Below are positions 28,446 to 38,774 of a DNA stretch of 64,000 bases, piece by piece. Origin of the DNA: Aporhodopirellula rubra (lineage in GTDB: Bacteria; Planctomycetota; Planctomycetia; Pirellulales; Pirellulaceae); the NCBI RefSeq assembly GCF_014192335.1, contig NZ_JACHXU010000001.1:600802-664801 (forward strand), in the 5' to 3' direction. The notes under the pieces were generated by a model. It did not search any database. It was not told the DNA's origin and worked only from the letters and a program-made list of their open reading frames with translations. The number at the start of each line of letters is the position of its first letter. Position 1 is the first letter of the stretch. The position numbers and the translations under genes were made by a program.

Positions 28446-29055
28446 CGGCTTCTGCTTACGGGGTTAAGATTGGGCTCCATCACGTCGCCGCATACGCTAC
28501 CCTGCCGCCGCCCCGATCGTGAAGATTCGATGTCGAATTTCGTCGATTCTCAGCCGTATCGGTATCCAATCGCACGGGCGAGGAAAGCAGTGCGGTGTGG
28601 GAAAACTGTCCGGAGTATGGGGCCGGGTGGATGTTCGGGTTGAGACCGCCTTGCGAGAGCTCGACGAACCACCCGTTAATCCGTGATTTAGCGATCCCTT
28701 CTCGAGAGGGTGAGGCGCGAGCGAGTTGCGATGGCTCGGTCGTGCCGGAGCCGCACGCGGACGGCTGGATTCAACTGATGCTCTCTCGCCGTGTGTTCTC
28801 TGAGCGTGGCACGCGCTGCCCTCAAAATTGATGTGCTGCCCTCAAAATTGATGTGTTCGATTCAACTCGAACCGTTCTGCGGCCAATTTGGGGCATTCAC
28901 GGGCCGGCGCGGCAGGTTTTCGAAGGGTTTGATTGCGTTTTTGTTGCCCATATGAATCGGTCGAGCTATCCTGAGTCTCATTCACACATGCTGTCGCTGA
29001 CCGCCCCCACCGTCCGCCGTGACGATGGTCTCTTCCACGCCGAATCTGCTCTCTC
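28446..29055. other. long intergenic region with a 20-bp tandem duplication
   Basis: About 610 bp between two divergent genes. No reading frame here looks coding. The stretch must contain promoters for both flanking genes. The only clear structure is a perfect tandem 20-bp duplication at 28815-28854, listed separately. Confidence 0.5.
28815..28854. repeat. perfect tandem 20-bp duplication
   Basis: GCTGCCCTCAAAATTGATGT occurs twice head-to-tail without a mismatch, about 200 bp upstream of the DUF1598-type gene. It is AT-richer than its surroundings. It may be a recent slippage event or a doubled regulatory site. Confidence 0.9.
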
Positions 29056-30510
29056 ATGAACGCAACCTTCCGCCGTTTCCTGCCCGCCCCGGTTTCCTGC
29101 GGCCTTTCGAATTCAATCGTCCGCTCGGCCGGATGCTTAATCGCTGGTCTCATCCTGTCGCTGAGCGGTTCGATCGCGATGGCTCAAGACGGCGGTGGTG
29201 GCGATGGTGGGGACACGATCATTTTCGGTAACCCGATTGCCGGGGTTGATGTGGACGCGACCGGTGTTTTGAAGGTCCGTACGGTCGACCCGCGACTGGC
29301 ACGTCAGCGAATGATGCAGGCACAGCAGGCGGCCAAGACCGAGGACGTGATGCGTCGCAGCGATCTGCGGAAAGTTTCGCTCAACCGTCTCGAAAAGGTC
29401 GTTGCCGAGCACGTCGCCGCCGATCGTCGGCTGCCCGACGATATTCTCGCGGTGGCGGGTTTGACGACGGTGAAATACGTCTTTTTCTATCCTGACACGC
29501 AAGACATTGTGATCGCAGGCCCCGCCGAAGGTTTTGTTGCCGACCCAACCGAGCGTTTTGTCGGCATGAATACCGGCCGCCCGACGATCCTGCTCGAAGA
29601 CCTCGCGACGGCCCTTCGTGCCTATCCACCCTCTGCACCACCAACCCGCGTGATCTCCGTTTCGATCGACCCAACTCCCGAGGGGCTCGCTCGGATGCAG
29701 CAGTTCTTGCGTTCGGTCGGTGGGCGTGCCAATCGCGGCGATACCATGCGTTTGGTGCAAGGTCTCAAACAAAACCTGGGGCTGCAAACGGTCACGATCA
29801 AAGGGATCCCGGCGGCGACTCACTTCGCCCGCGTGCTCGTCGAAGCCGATTATCGCATGAAATTGATCGGGATCGGGCTCGAACAGTTGCCTGTTCCCGT
29901 TCGCAGCTATGTGTCCCGCACCAGTCCCCAAGCCGTCGCGGCCAACGCACTCGAGCGTTGGTATTTCCAGCCGAACTACGACGGCGTTTCGGTCAGCGAT
30001 GACCGCATGGCGATGCGAATTAACGAACGTGGCGTCCAATTGGTCGGCGAAGGCGAACGCGTCATGGGCGATGGAAAACGTGTCATGGCAGGTCGTGGAA
30101 ACCGAGCTAGCCAAGCGTTTACCAAAGAGTTCACCGACAAATACCCGCTGATCGCAAGTAAAGTTCGTGTCTACGCGGAGCTGCAACAGTTGATCGACCT
30201 CGCGATTGCTGCCGCTTACATCCAAGAGCAAGACTTCTACGCACAGGCCGATTGGAACATGCCGGTACTCGGTGATGAATCGCAGTTGACCGTCGAAACG
30301 TACACCGCGCCGGAGAAGGTCGAGACCGCAGTGAACGCCATTTGGCGTGGCAATACGTTGATGACGCCGCTCGGTGGTGGAGTCAACATGCAACCACGCG
30401 TGGCATTTAACAGCGATCGAATGCAAGTCGACGCCAGCGGCGAGAACGTTGAAACCAAGAACGCAGCCGGACCGACTGATCTCGAACCCGGACAATGGTG
30501 GTGGGACTGA
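29056..30510 (+). CDS. secreted planctomycete protein, DUF1598-like
   Basis: 484-residue exported protein of unknown function. The N-terminus has a long signal peptide (CLIAGLILSLSGSIAMAQ, cleavage probably after MAQ), followed by a Gly/Asp-rich spacer. The mature part contains VSLNRLEKVVAEHVAADRR, LPDDILAVAGLTTVKYVFF, DIVIAGPAEGF and SIDPTPEGLARMQQFLR, then a second conserved domain (GIPAATHFARVLVEADYRMK, ERWYFQPNYDGVSVSDDRM). I recognise this as the planctomycete-restricted DUF1598 type with moderate confidence. The long upstream region suggests its own regulation, and no operon partner is evident. Confidence 0.75.
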   Translation: MNATFRRFLPAPVSCGLSNSIVRSAGCLIAGLILSLSGSIAMAQDGGGGDGGDTIIFGNPIAGVDVDATGVLKVRTVDPRLARQRMMQAQQAAKTEDVMRRSDLRKVSLNRLEKVVAEHVAADRRLPDDILAVAGLTTVKYVFFYPDTQDIVIAGPAEGFVADPTERFVGMNTGRPTILLEDLATALRAYPPSAPPTRVISVSIDPTPEGLARMQQFLRSVGGRANRGDTMRLVQGLKQNLGLQTVTIKGIPAATHFARVLVEADYRMKLIGIGLEQLPVPVRSYVSRTSPQAVAANALERWYFQPNYDGVSVSDDRMAMRINERGVQLVGEGERVMGDGKRVMAGRGNRASQAFTKEFTDKYPLIASKVRVYAELQQLIDLAIAAAYIQEQDFYAQADWNMPVLGDESQLTVETYTAPEKVETAVNAIWRGNTLMTPLGGGVNMQPRVAFNSDRMQVDASGENVETKNAAGPTDLEPGQWWWD

Positions 30511-30675
30511 TCGGCTAACACCCCCCGGAGAACAGCGTGATTCGTTCGCGTGTTGGACTTGTGGCCGGACAATCTCATCCTATGATGGAGCAAGGTTTGC
30601 GTTCAAATTGAACGTTTCCGCGTCGCCCCGATTTCGCCATCCCCACTTCCACTCTCCAGCACAAGGACTCCCCCA

Positions 30676-30858
30676 GTGTTAACTGAATCCACCGTCGAAA
30701 GCATGTTCCGCGAAATCGTTTCGGTACCTAACCCAACCGAAGAAACGTTTGACCGTGCGGAAGATCTTCTGGAAGCAGAACTTCGCGACGAAAGTCCTTT
30801 GCGTCATCGCCTCAGCGTCGAACTCGACGAATTGCGTTCACTCGCAGCCGCCAAGTAA
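30676..30858 (+). CDS. small acidic protein of unknown function
   Basis: A 60-residue protein starting at GTG with a strong AAGGA site eight bases upstream, and followed eight bases after its stop by an intrinsic terminator. Both signals support a real gene. The sequence is helical and Glu-rich (EETFDRAEDLLEAELRDESP, SVELDELRSLAAAK). It has no Cys or Trp, no signal peptide and no membrane helix. Function unknown; it could be an adaptor or regulatory small protein. Confidence 0.7.
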   Translation: MLTESTVESMFREIVSVPNPTEETFDRAEDLLEAELRDESPLRHRLSVELDELRSLAAAK

Positions 30859-30865
30859 AAAATAG

Positions 30866-30886
30866 CCCTCCACGAAGGAGGGTTTT
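30866..30886 (+). terminator. intrinsic terminator of the 60-residue protein gene
   Basis: CCCTCC, a 5-base loop and GGAGGG, followed by TTTT, directly after the small gene. Confidence 0.85.
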
Positions 30887-31276
30887 CGCTGTTCACGCAT
30901 GTCGTATCAGCGAACATTCAATCAATCAGGTTCTTCGCTCGCTCAATCGATGCGAAGTCACCTCTTCTCTTGTTTTGCCTCGTTTACCAAACGGGGCCCG
31001 CGTTCTGTTGATCTTCTCGCATCAGGCGAGTGGAATTTACACGATTGCGGTCTCTCAAAGCCGGTCTCCATGCACCGGTTGATTGGTGACTACGTGACTG
31101 CCGATCACGTGTTACTGGCCCCTTTCGTGTCACGGGCTCTTCTGCCGTCACAAAAGTGAAGCATCGGTTGGGTTCGGCACCTCGCTGGGCGACCGTCTAC
31201 AATCAGGTGTCGTTGCTGAGGAATGGTCTCCTGCTGATCATGCAGTCAACTTGCTTGTCGCGTTCCCGCTCTCTCT
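30887..31276 (+). other. 390-bp gap without a supported gene
   Basis: An 86-codon frame at 30899-31159 is present but has no ribosome-binding site, no recognisable motif and irregular composition. Nothing else stands out apart from the expected promoter for the membrane protein gene that follows. Confidence 0.4.
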
Positions 31277-32074
31277 ATGCCGAACGAATCTGATTCCGTC
31301 GATCGTCGTCAGCAATTCCTTGCGGAGTTTGGTTCCAAACCGCGTTGGTTTGTGCGTGGGTTGGCCGTGGGGATGTTGTTCATGGCGAGCCTCAACGCAC
31401 TGTCTTACTTCGTGCGTTCAGAACACTGGGGCAGCCTCGTTGGGAAGGCGCAACCGCGCGGTGAATCGATCGGGTTTCCGTTTGAAATTTGGGAATCCGG
31501 CAACATGTATGGTGGGCTGTTTGCGGACTACCCCATGATCGGAATCAATATTCTGGTGGCCGTTGTGGTCAGTATGCCGATCGCTATTTTGACGACGATG
31601 AAGGCCGATTGGCTCAACCAGTTGATGCTCGACAGCTTTGAAAGCGAAATCAACGAAGATGCGGGCGACTCGGAGACGCAGCCGATTCAGTTCAGTATCC
31701 AGAGCCTGATGATTGCGACGACGGTCGCGGCGGTGTTCGCGATGATCGCGAGCCGATTTGCTGCACGCAAGGAAACGTTGGTCGTCATCTACGCACTCGG
31801 GCCACTTTGTCTGGTGCTCATCGCCATGCTGCCGCGGAGGCTATCGTGGCAACAACGCGTTGTCATCCTGATGCCGTGCACGTTTGCATTGATCGCTGTC
31901 GCGCTGGTGGTCGGTCAAGCGTTGAGCATTGATTTCGACAAAGTGTTGATGGGGATCTTTCTCTGTTGGACCCCGCAAAGTGCCATTGCGGCAATCGTAT
32001 TAACGATCACCGTTTTCGTGCAATTATCGCGAAGCCGATCAAAATCAGCGACGGAACCAACTGCCGTAATCTAG
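31277..32074 (+). CDS. hypothetical membrane protein
   Basis: 265 residues with about six membrane helices: WFVRGLAVGMLFMASLNALS, IGINILVAVVVSMPIAIL, LMIATTVAAVFAMIASRFA, VIYALGPLCLVLIAML, VVILMPCTFALIAVALVVG and SAIAAIVLTITVFVQL. The phrase IQFSIQSLMIATTVAAVFA resembles the recurring QFSL(R/Q)xLL signature of many short Pirellulaceae membrane proteins, whose function is unknown. A hydrophilic acidic loop separates helices 2 and 3. No partner genes are adjacent. Confidence 0.7.
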   Translation: MPNESDSVDRRQQFLAEFGSKPRWFVRGLAVGMLFMASLNALSYFVRSEHWGSLVGKAQPRGESIGFPFEIWESGNMYGGLFADYPMIGINILVAVVVSMPIAILTTMKADWLNQLMLDSFESEINEDAGDSETQPIQFSIQSLMIATTVAAVFAMIASRFAARKETLVVIYALGPLCLVLIAMLPRRLSWQQRVVILMPCTFALIAVALVVGQALSIDFDKVLMGIFLCWTPQSAIAAIVLTITVFVQLSRSRSKSATEPTAVI

Positions 32075-32353
32075 ACCGCAGAAGCGGCAAAGAACGTGGT
32101 TTGGCAATCGGATGAGCAGTCTTAGGTTGCTGCTGTAGCAGCCGTCGCCAGACGGCGGGGTAAGTTCTAAACAACTCACCTCCCCATTCAGGAATGCTCT
32201 ATTCGCTGAGCCTTGTTAACTGCCTAACGTTTGGGACTGCCGATAACCTGCCCCGCTAACACTCCACCCTACGCCCGATTCGCTGAGATCACCCTCGGGA
32301 GGGTGAAGGAGAAAGCAGGGACAAGAATGATCGGTGATGGACCGGATTGAGGG

Positions 32354-35300
32354 TTAGCCTAATTTGGCTTTGAGGCGAGCGATGTCGTTGAGAATACTGG
32401 CGTATTGCTCGCGGAGCACGGCGAGTGATTCGCGTTCCTTTTCGACGATCTCTTTCGGAGCCCGGCTAACGAAACTCTCGTTGTTGAGTTTGTTTTCTTT
32501 CGCCGTAATCTGGCCCGCAATTTGAGCTTTGGATTTTTCCAATCGCGCGAGTTCCGCTTCGGGGTCGATGAACTTGTCGAGGTCGACGTGCACGTCAACG
32601 TTCACATCGGCCAGTCCGATGTGGGCGTCGGTTTCGAACGGTTTGACGTCTGATCCGATTGCCATGATGTCGGCCGAGGCGAGGCCCTTGAAATAGGCGG
32701 CCATCGGTTCGAGCAGTTCACGTGACGATTCATCGCAACGGATTGCGACCGGCACGGTATCGCTCGGTTTGATGTTCTGCGACGCGCGGATTTGACGGAT
32801 CGCGGCAACGATCTGTTGAAATTCGCTGAATTGGCGTTCGATCTGAACGTCGTGGTGTTCGGTGTGTGCGACCGGCCATGAACTCGTCATGACAAAGCGT
32901 TCCGCTTCGATGGGCTCGGGCACACCGCGGCTCGGTGCGAGTTCGCCGAGGTATCCCCAAACCGATTCGGTGACAAATGGCATGATCGGATGCAGCAAAC
33001 GCAGCAATTGATCGAGGCCGTGTGCGATCACGTTTTGGGTGACCTGTTTTTGCTCAGGATCACTCAGTCGTGGTTTTGCGATCTCGACGTAGAAACTGCA
33101 GAATTCGTCCCACGCAAAGTTGTAGAGGATGCGTGCGACTTCGCTGTATTGGTAGCGATCGATCCCTTCGCTGACCTGCTGCGTGACGCTCGCCAATCGG
33201 CTCAGCAACCATTTGTCTTCGATCGGAAGTGTTGCCACATCGATCGGTTGTGGCGTGAAGCCTTCGAGGTTCATCAGTACAAACCGCGATGCGTTCCAAA
33301 GCTTGTTTACGAAGTTTCGTGCGGTCTCGAATCGTTCGCTGACAACGGCGCCCTTCGGCAGGGCTTTGTCCTCTTCCGTTTCTGCCCACTGGGTCGAGAA
33401 AGGTTTGCCGCATGAGGGGCAATCGAGTTTCGGCAGCGACCGATTTTTCTTCGTTTGGTCGATCAGTTTTTCGCAGGCAGGGCATTCGTACTGCACGGGC
33501 ATGCGAACGTCTTGCGTGTCGCCGGCGAGACGGGCGAGTCCGAAACGCAATGCGTCGGGGCCGAACTTGTCGATCACGTCGTTCGGGTCAACGCCGTTGC
33601 CTTTCGACTTCGACATGGTTTCGCCGAGACCGTCGAGGATCTTCGGATGAATGAAGACTTCTTTGAACGGGATTTCGCCGACGTTGTTGAGTCCCATCAA
33701 CACCATTCGTGCGACCCACAGCGTGATGATGTCTCGCGAGGTGATCAATGTTGATGTGGGATAGAACTTCGCCAGTTCAGCGGTTTCGGCAGGCCAACCC
33801 AGCGTGCTGTGTGGCCACAATGCGGACGAGAACCAGGTGTCCAAAACGTCTGGATCTTGTTCGAGTCCGAGTGCTTCGACGTCGGCTTCCACCGTGGCGT
33901 CTTCGTCGCGGATGCAAACGAAAATTGCGACAGTCTCTTCGCCGTCGGGATCGATGCGGTGGCTGATTTGGTCGGGATGTTGTTCGGCGAGCTTTTCCAG
34001 TTTGCTCGACAATTCGTTCGCATCGGTTTGCGATAAACCGCCACATGACCAGATCGGAATGCGATGTCCCCACCACAATTGGCGACTGACGGGCCAATCT
34101 CGTTTCTCGCTCAACCAGTCGAGATAGCCCTTGCGATATCGTTCAGGATAGATCTGCACGCGTTCATCGGTCACCGCATCCATCGCCGATTGAGCGAGCG
34201 TGTCCATCGCGACGAACCACTGGTCGGCGAGGTAGGGTTCGATCGGCGTTTTACTGCGGTCGCTGATCGGAAGTTCGATCTCGCGATCTTCGACTTCTCC
34301 GAGCAATCCTAATTCATCGAGGTCCGCGATGACGGCCTTGCGTGCCTTGGGAATGGTGAGTCCTTCGTACTTGCCACCGTCGGCGTTGATCGTGCCGTCG
34401 GGGTTCAGCACGTTGATCATTGGCAGTTCGCAGCGAAGTCCGACTTCGTAATCGTTCGGGTCGTGAGCCGGTGTGATTTTGACGCAACCGGTACCCATTT
34501 CGGGTTTGGCCCATTCGTCGGCGACGATCGGAATCTCGCGATCGAGTAGCGGCAAACGGATGTGTCGACCGTCGGCGGCCATGTCACGCAGTTGGATCAA
34601 CGCGGGCAGCATTTGCGTGCGACGTTTCTCCAGTGCAGTGATTTGTTTTTCGATCGCGGGTTTTTCTTTTTCGCTCGCTTCGGCGAGCTTCTCCTTCAAC
34701 GCTTCGCCGACGCGGTCGAATGCCGATGCGGGATCGGGATGCACCGCAACGGCGGTGTCACCGAGCATCGTCTCGGGACGCGTGGTCGCGATTTCGATAG
34801 TTTTGGGTTCGCCGGGTTTGGGATCGATAACGGGATATTTCAGATGATAGAAGTGGCCTTTCTTGGTTTCGTTGAACACCTCGTCATCGGAAACGGCGGT
34901 TTGTAAAAACGTGTCCCAGTTAACGAGACGTTTGCCTCGATAGATGAATTGTTTTCCGAACAGGTCAAAGAATGTCGCTCGAACCGCGGCAGCGCAAATC
35001 GGATCGAGGGTGAACCGCAATCGTTCCCAATCGCAACTGCAGCCCATTCGTTTGAGTTGATCCAGGATACGTTGTTCGTACTGGTCTTTCCATTGCCAGA
35101 TCCGCTCGACGAGGGCTTCGCGTCCGAGGTCATGCCGCGTTTGGTTTTCGTTCTCTTTAAGACGTCGCTCCACAACCGCTTGGGTAGCGATTCCCGCATG
35201 GTCGGTGCCGGGCATCCAGAGGGTTTCGAATCCCTGCATGCGTTTGCGACGGACGACGATGTCCTGCAGCGTGTTGTTAAGGCCGTGCCCGAGGTGCAAC

Positions 35301-35443
35301 GCGCCGGTCACGTTGGGTGGCGGGATGACAACCGAGAACGGCGGTTTGTCGCTGGACGCTTCGGCGTGCGAACATTTCGCGGCTTCCCACTGTTGAAGGA
35401 TTCCAGAAGCGGCGTCGGCGTGATCAAAACGAATCGGAATCAT
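32354..35443 (-). CDS. valS: valine-tRNA ligase
   Basis: Class I aminoacyl-tRNA synthetase charging tRNA-Val, with editing of mischarged threonine. The 1029 residues carry the HIGH motif (GALHLGHGLNNTLQD), the KMSKS motif (GETMSKSKGNGVDPND), the valine-specific VLDTWFSSALWPHSTLGWP and editing-domain sequence (ATTRPETMLGDTAVAVHP). The C-terminus has the ValS coiled-coil arm (KFIDPEAELARLEKSKAQIA). After the KMSKS region an extra zinc-ribbon-like stretch interrupts the usual join to the anticodon domain: CPAC and CPSCG pairs, encoded near 33405-33490. The ATG gives MIPIRFDHADAASGILQQWE; the N-terminus aligns late compared with E. coli. Confidence 0.97.
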   Translation of the reverse strand: MIPIRFDHADAASGILQQWEAAKCSHAEASSDKPPFSVVIPPPNVTGALHLGHGLNNTLQDIVVRRKRMQGFETLWMPGTDHAGIATQAVVERRLKENENQTRHDLGREALVERIWQWKDQYEQRILDQLKRMGCSCDWERLRFTLDPICAAAVRATFFDLFGKQFIYRGKRLVNWDTFLQTAVSDDEVFNETKKGHFYHLKYPVIDPKPGEPKTIEIATTRPETMLGDTAVAVHPDPASAFDRVGEALKEKLAEASEKEKPAIEKQITALEKRRTQMLPALIQLRDMAADGRHIRLPLLDREIPIVADEWAKPEMGTGCVKITPAHDPNDYEVGLRCELPMINVLNPDGTINADGGKYEGLTIPKARKAVIADLDELGLLGEVEDREIELPISDRSKTPIEPYLADQWFVAMDTLAQSAMDAVTDERVQIYPERYRKGYLDWLSEKRDWPVSRQLWWGHRIPIWSCGGLSQTDANELSSKLEKLAEQHPDQISHRIDPDGEETVAIFVCIRDEDATVEADVEALGLEQDPDVLDTWFSSALWPHSTLGWPAETAELAKFYPTSTLITSRDIITLWVARMVLMGLNNVGEIPFKEVFIHPKILDGLGETMSKSKGNGVDPNDVIDKFGPDALRFGLARLAGDTQDVRMPVQYECPACEKLIDQTKKNRSLPKLDCPSCGKPFSTQWAETEEDKALPKGAVVSERFETARNFVNKLWNASRFVLMNLEGFTPQPIDVATLPIEDKWLLSRLASVTQQVSEGIDRYQYSEVARILYNFAWDEFCSFYVEIAKPRLSDPEQKQVTQNVIAHGLDQLLRLLHPIMPFVTESVWGYLGELAPSRGVPEPIEAERFVMTSSWPVAHTEHHDVQIERQFSEFQQIVAAIRQIRASQNIKPSDTVPVAIRCDESSRELLEPMAAYFKGLASADIMAIGSDVKPFETDAHIGLADVNVDVHVDLDKFIDPEAELARLEKSKAQIAGQITAKENKLNNESFVSRAPKEIVEKERESLAVLREQYASILNDIARLKAKLG

Positions 35444-35589
35444 GTGAAAAACGAGATAGCAAAGGAAGAATAGCGTTGGGCTACTAGCGACGAGCTACTA
35501 GCGTCCTGCTCTTGGTATGCGAGTGAGAGGAAAGCGAACGGCTTTCACGATCGTTCATGCCGAGGTGGCACTGCGATCTGACGCGAATT

Positions 35590-37217
<1,628 letters not shown>

Positions 37218-37221
<4 letters not shown>

Positions 37222-37796
37222 TTCGGGGTGTGATCGGTCAGTTTGCTGGAAGGAGCGGGCGTCGGGGGCGAGATGGAAGCCGGGGCGTCCAAAATCGCGG
37301 GCGTCTTGTAAGGATTTTCGTTGTCGCCACGGGCCCGGGTCACGGCGGCAGACGGGTCAACGTTCTCGGCAGCGGAGGTCGCCGATTCGATCGTCGTAGT
37401 TGCAGAGGATAATGCGGATGACTTAGCGGCGTTTTCGCTGCGACGTCGATTTCGCCGCCACCGCTCGGCGACAATCACAAACACGCCACCGATGATCGTC
37501 ATTCCGGCGACGAGGCGTACCGAGAGCGGGTTGATGTGTTCGCCCGCCATCCATGCGAAGCCCAACGAGATCAGACGTCCACCACCGAGGATGGTGCATA
37601 ACAGAGCGAGCAACAACGCGACGAAAACAGACTCGCCCCGTCGATGCGGGTTCAACGCGACAACCCCGAGAAACAACAGCGGGATGCCGAACATCATCGG
37701 GATGAATTGCGTGTACGTTTTCTGCGAGGTCGTGCTGAGGCCCGCGATCGTCAGACCGAAAAGTAGCAATCCGAAAACGATTCCGATTCTCGCCAT
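37218..37796 (-). CDS. hypothetical membrane protein coupled to cimA
   Basis: 192 residues with four membrane helices (IGIVFGLLLFGLTIAGLS, FIPMMFGIPLLFLGVVAL, VFVALLLALLCTILGGGRL, LVAGMTIIGGVFVIVAERW) and a basic then Ser/Ala/Thr-rich cytoplasmic tail of about 75 residues. The TGA stop overlaps the ATG of cimA (ATGA), so translation is likely coupled. I do not recognise the family; the pairing with cimA is positional evidence only. Confidence 0.7.
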
Positions 37797-37983
37797 GGTG
37801 TTGAAATGCTACTCAGGCCGGTTTTAAGGGGGACCACCGAACGATTTTGGCCGCGGAACGCCCGCGTTGGAGTGCTTGTTGTACCCTGCGACGTGGTTTT
37901 TCTGTAGGGCCATGTTAGACTCCCGGCCCTAGCAGGCGGTCAGGACGCCGCCGTCAAATTGACTCGCAGTCGAGGATAAATGC

Positions 37984-38721
37984 GTGGGGATCCATTGGAC
38001 CGTCTACCCTAATCATCACGAAGCGTCGCTTGCGGTCGCGGACACGATTTCCGCTGTTCTGATCGAAAAACCCGCATGTGTCCTGGGATTGGCGACCGGG
38101 TCGACCCCGTTGGAAGTCTATGCGGAGTTGGCCCGAAGGCATCGCGAGGAAGCCCTCGATTTCGGAAAGGCGACGACGGTCAATTTAGATGAATACATCG
38201 GGCTGCCTCCCGGGCACCCGCAAAGCTACGTGCATTATATGCATGAGCACTTGTTCAGACACATCAACATCGACCGTGACCGAACCCATTTGCCCAACGT
38301 TCACGCCGCCGACCTGAGCGAGTCGGCGAACGACTTCGAGCGGCTGGTCGAGTCGACGGGCGGCGTGGATCTGCAATTGCTCGGTATCGGTACCAATGGT
38401 CATATCGGATTCAACGAGCCCGGGGCTGAAGAAGATTCCGTGACCCGCGTTGTCGATTTGGCCCCCGGAACGATCCACAGCAATTCGCGTTTCTTCGAAT
38501 CCGAAAGCGACGTGCCGCGTCGAGCGATCACGATGGGCATCGCCACGATCCTGCGTGCCCGGAAAATTGTGCTGTTGGCGACCGGAGACTCGAAGGCCGA
38601 GGCCGTTGCCGAGGCGATCAACGGTCCGATCTCCCGCGACAACCCGGCCTCGTTTTTACAAACGCACGCGAACGTTCACTTTGTGCTCGACTCGGCCGCG
38701 GCGGTAGGGCTCGCAAACTAA
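37984..38721 (+). CDS. nagB: glucosamine-6-phosphate deaminase
   Basis: Converts glucosamine-6-phosphate to fructose-6-phosphate and ammonia in amino-sugar use. The 245-residue protein has the family motifs LGLATGSTPLEVYAEL, VNLDEYIGLPPGHPQSY (catalytic Asp) and LLGIGTNGHIGFNEPG (active-site His and Glu). Length is close to the Bacillus-type enzyme. The start is GTG with an AGGA site seven bases upstream; a nearby ATG at 37980 is in another frame. A sulfatase gene converges on it, which hints at sulfated amino-sugar catabolism but is not proof. Confidence 0.93.
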   Translation: MGIHWTVYPNHHEASLAVADTISAVLIEKPACVLGLATGSTPLEVYAELARRHREEALDFGKATTVNLDEYIGLPPGHPQSYVHYMHEHLFRHINIDRDRTHLPNVHAADLSESANDFERLVESTGGVDLQLLGIGTNGHIGFNEPGAEEDSVTRVVDLAPGTIHSNSRFFESESDVPRRAITMGIATILRARKIVLLATGDSKAEAVAEAINGPISRDNPASFLQTHANVHFVLDSAAAVGLAN

Positions 38722-38741
38722 TTTGGAGCTCGCAGATTGAT

Positions 38742-38771
38742 TCGGCGATCGCGAATTCGGCGATCGCGAAC
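38742..38771. repeat. two perfect 15-bp repeats containing GCGATCGC
   Basis: ATTCGGCGATCGCGA is repeated head-to-tail in the 53-bp gap between convergent nagB and sulfatase genes. Each copy contains the palindrome GCGATCGC. No T-run follows, so a normal intrinsic terminator is not evident. Confidence 0.85.
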
Positions 38772-38774
38772 GGA

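Noticed and set aside
28806-28822. TGGCACGCGCTGC as a sigma-54 promoter
   Set aside because: GG and GC are separated by 8 rather than 10 bases, a spacing RpoN does not tolerate.
28595-28831. 78-codon frame in the long gap before the DUF1598-type gene
   Set aside because: Irregular composition and no start signals; more likely chance opening in GC-rich DNA.
29137-30495. 452-codon minus-strand frame opposite the DUF1598-type gene
   Set aside because: Shadow frame; the plus-strand product has a signal peptide and coherent domains.
30899-31159. 86-codon plus-strand frame
   Set aside because: No ribosome-binding site, no hydrophobic or domain pattern, odd composition; directly follows a terminator without a visible promoter.
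32150-32320. Small hairpins (CCGTC/GACGG and CACCCT/AGGGTG) downstream of valS as terminators
   Set aside because: Neither is followed by a T-run on either strand and stems are only 5-7 bp.
35215-35245. GGTTTCGAATCCC, resembling a tRNA T-arm
   Set aside because: It lies inside valS and encodes conserved residues; no acceptor, D or anticodon arms surround it.
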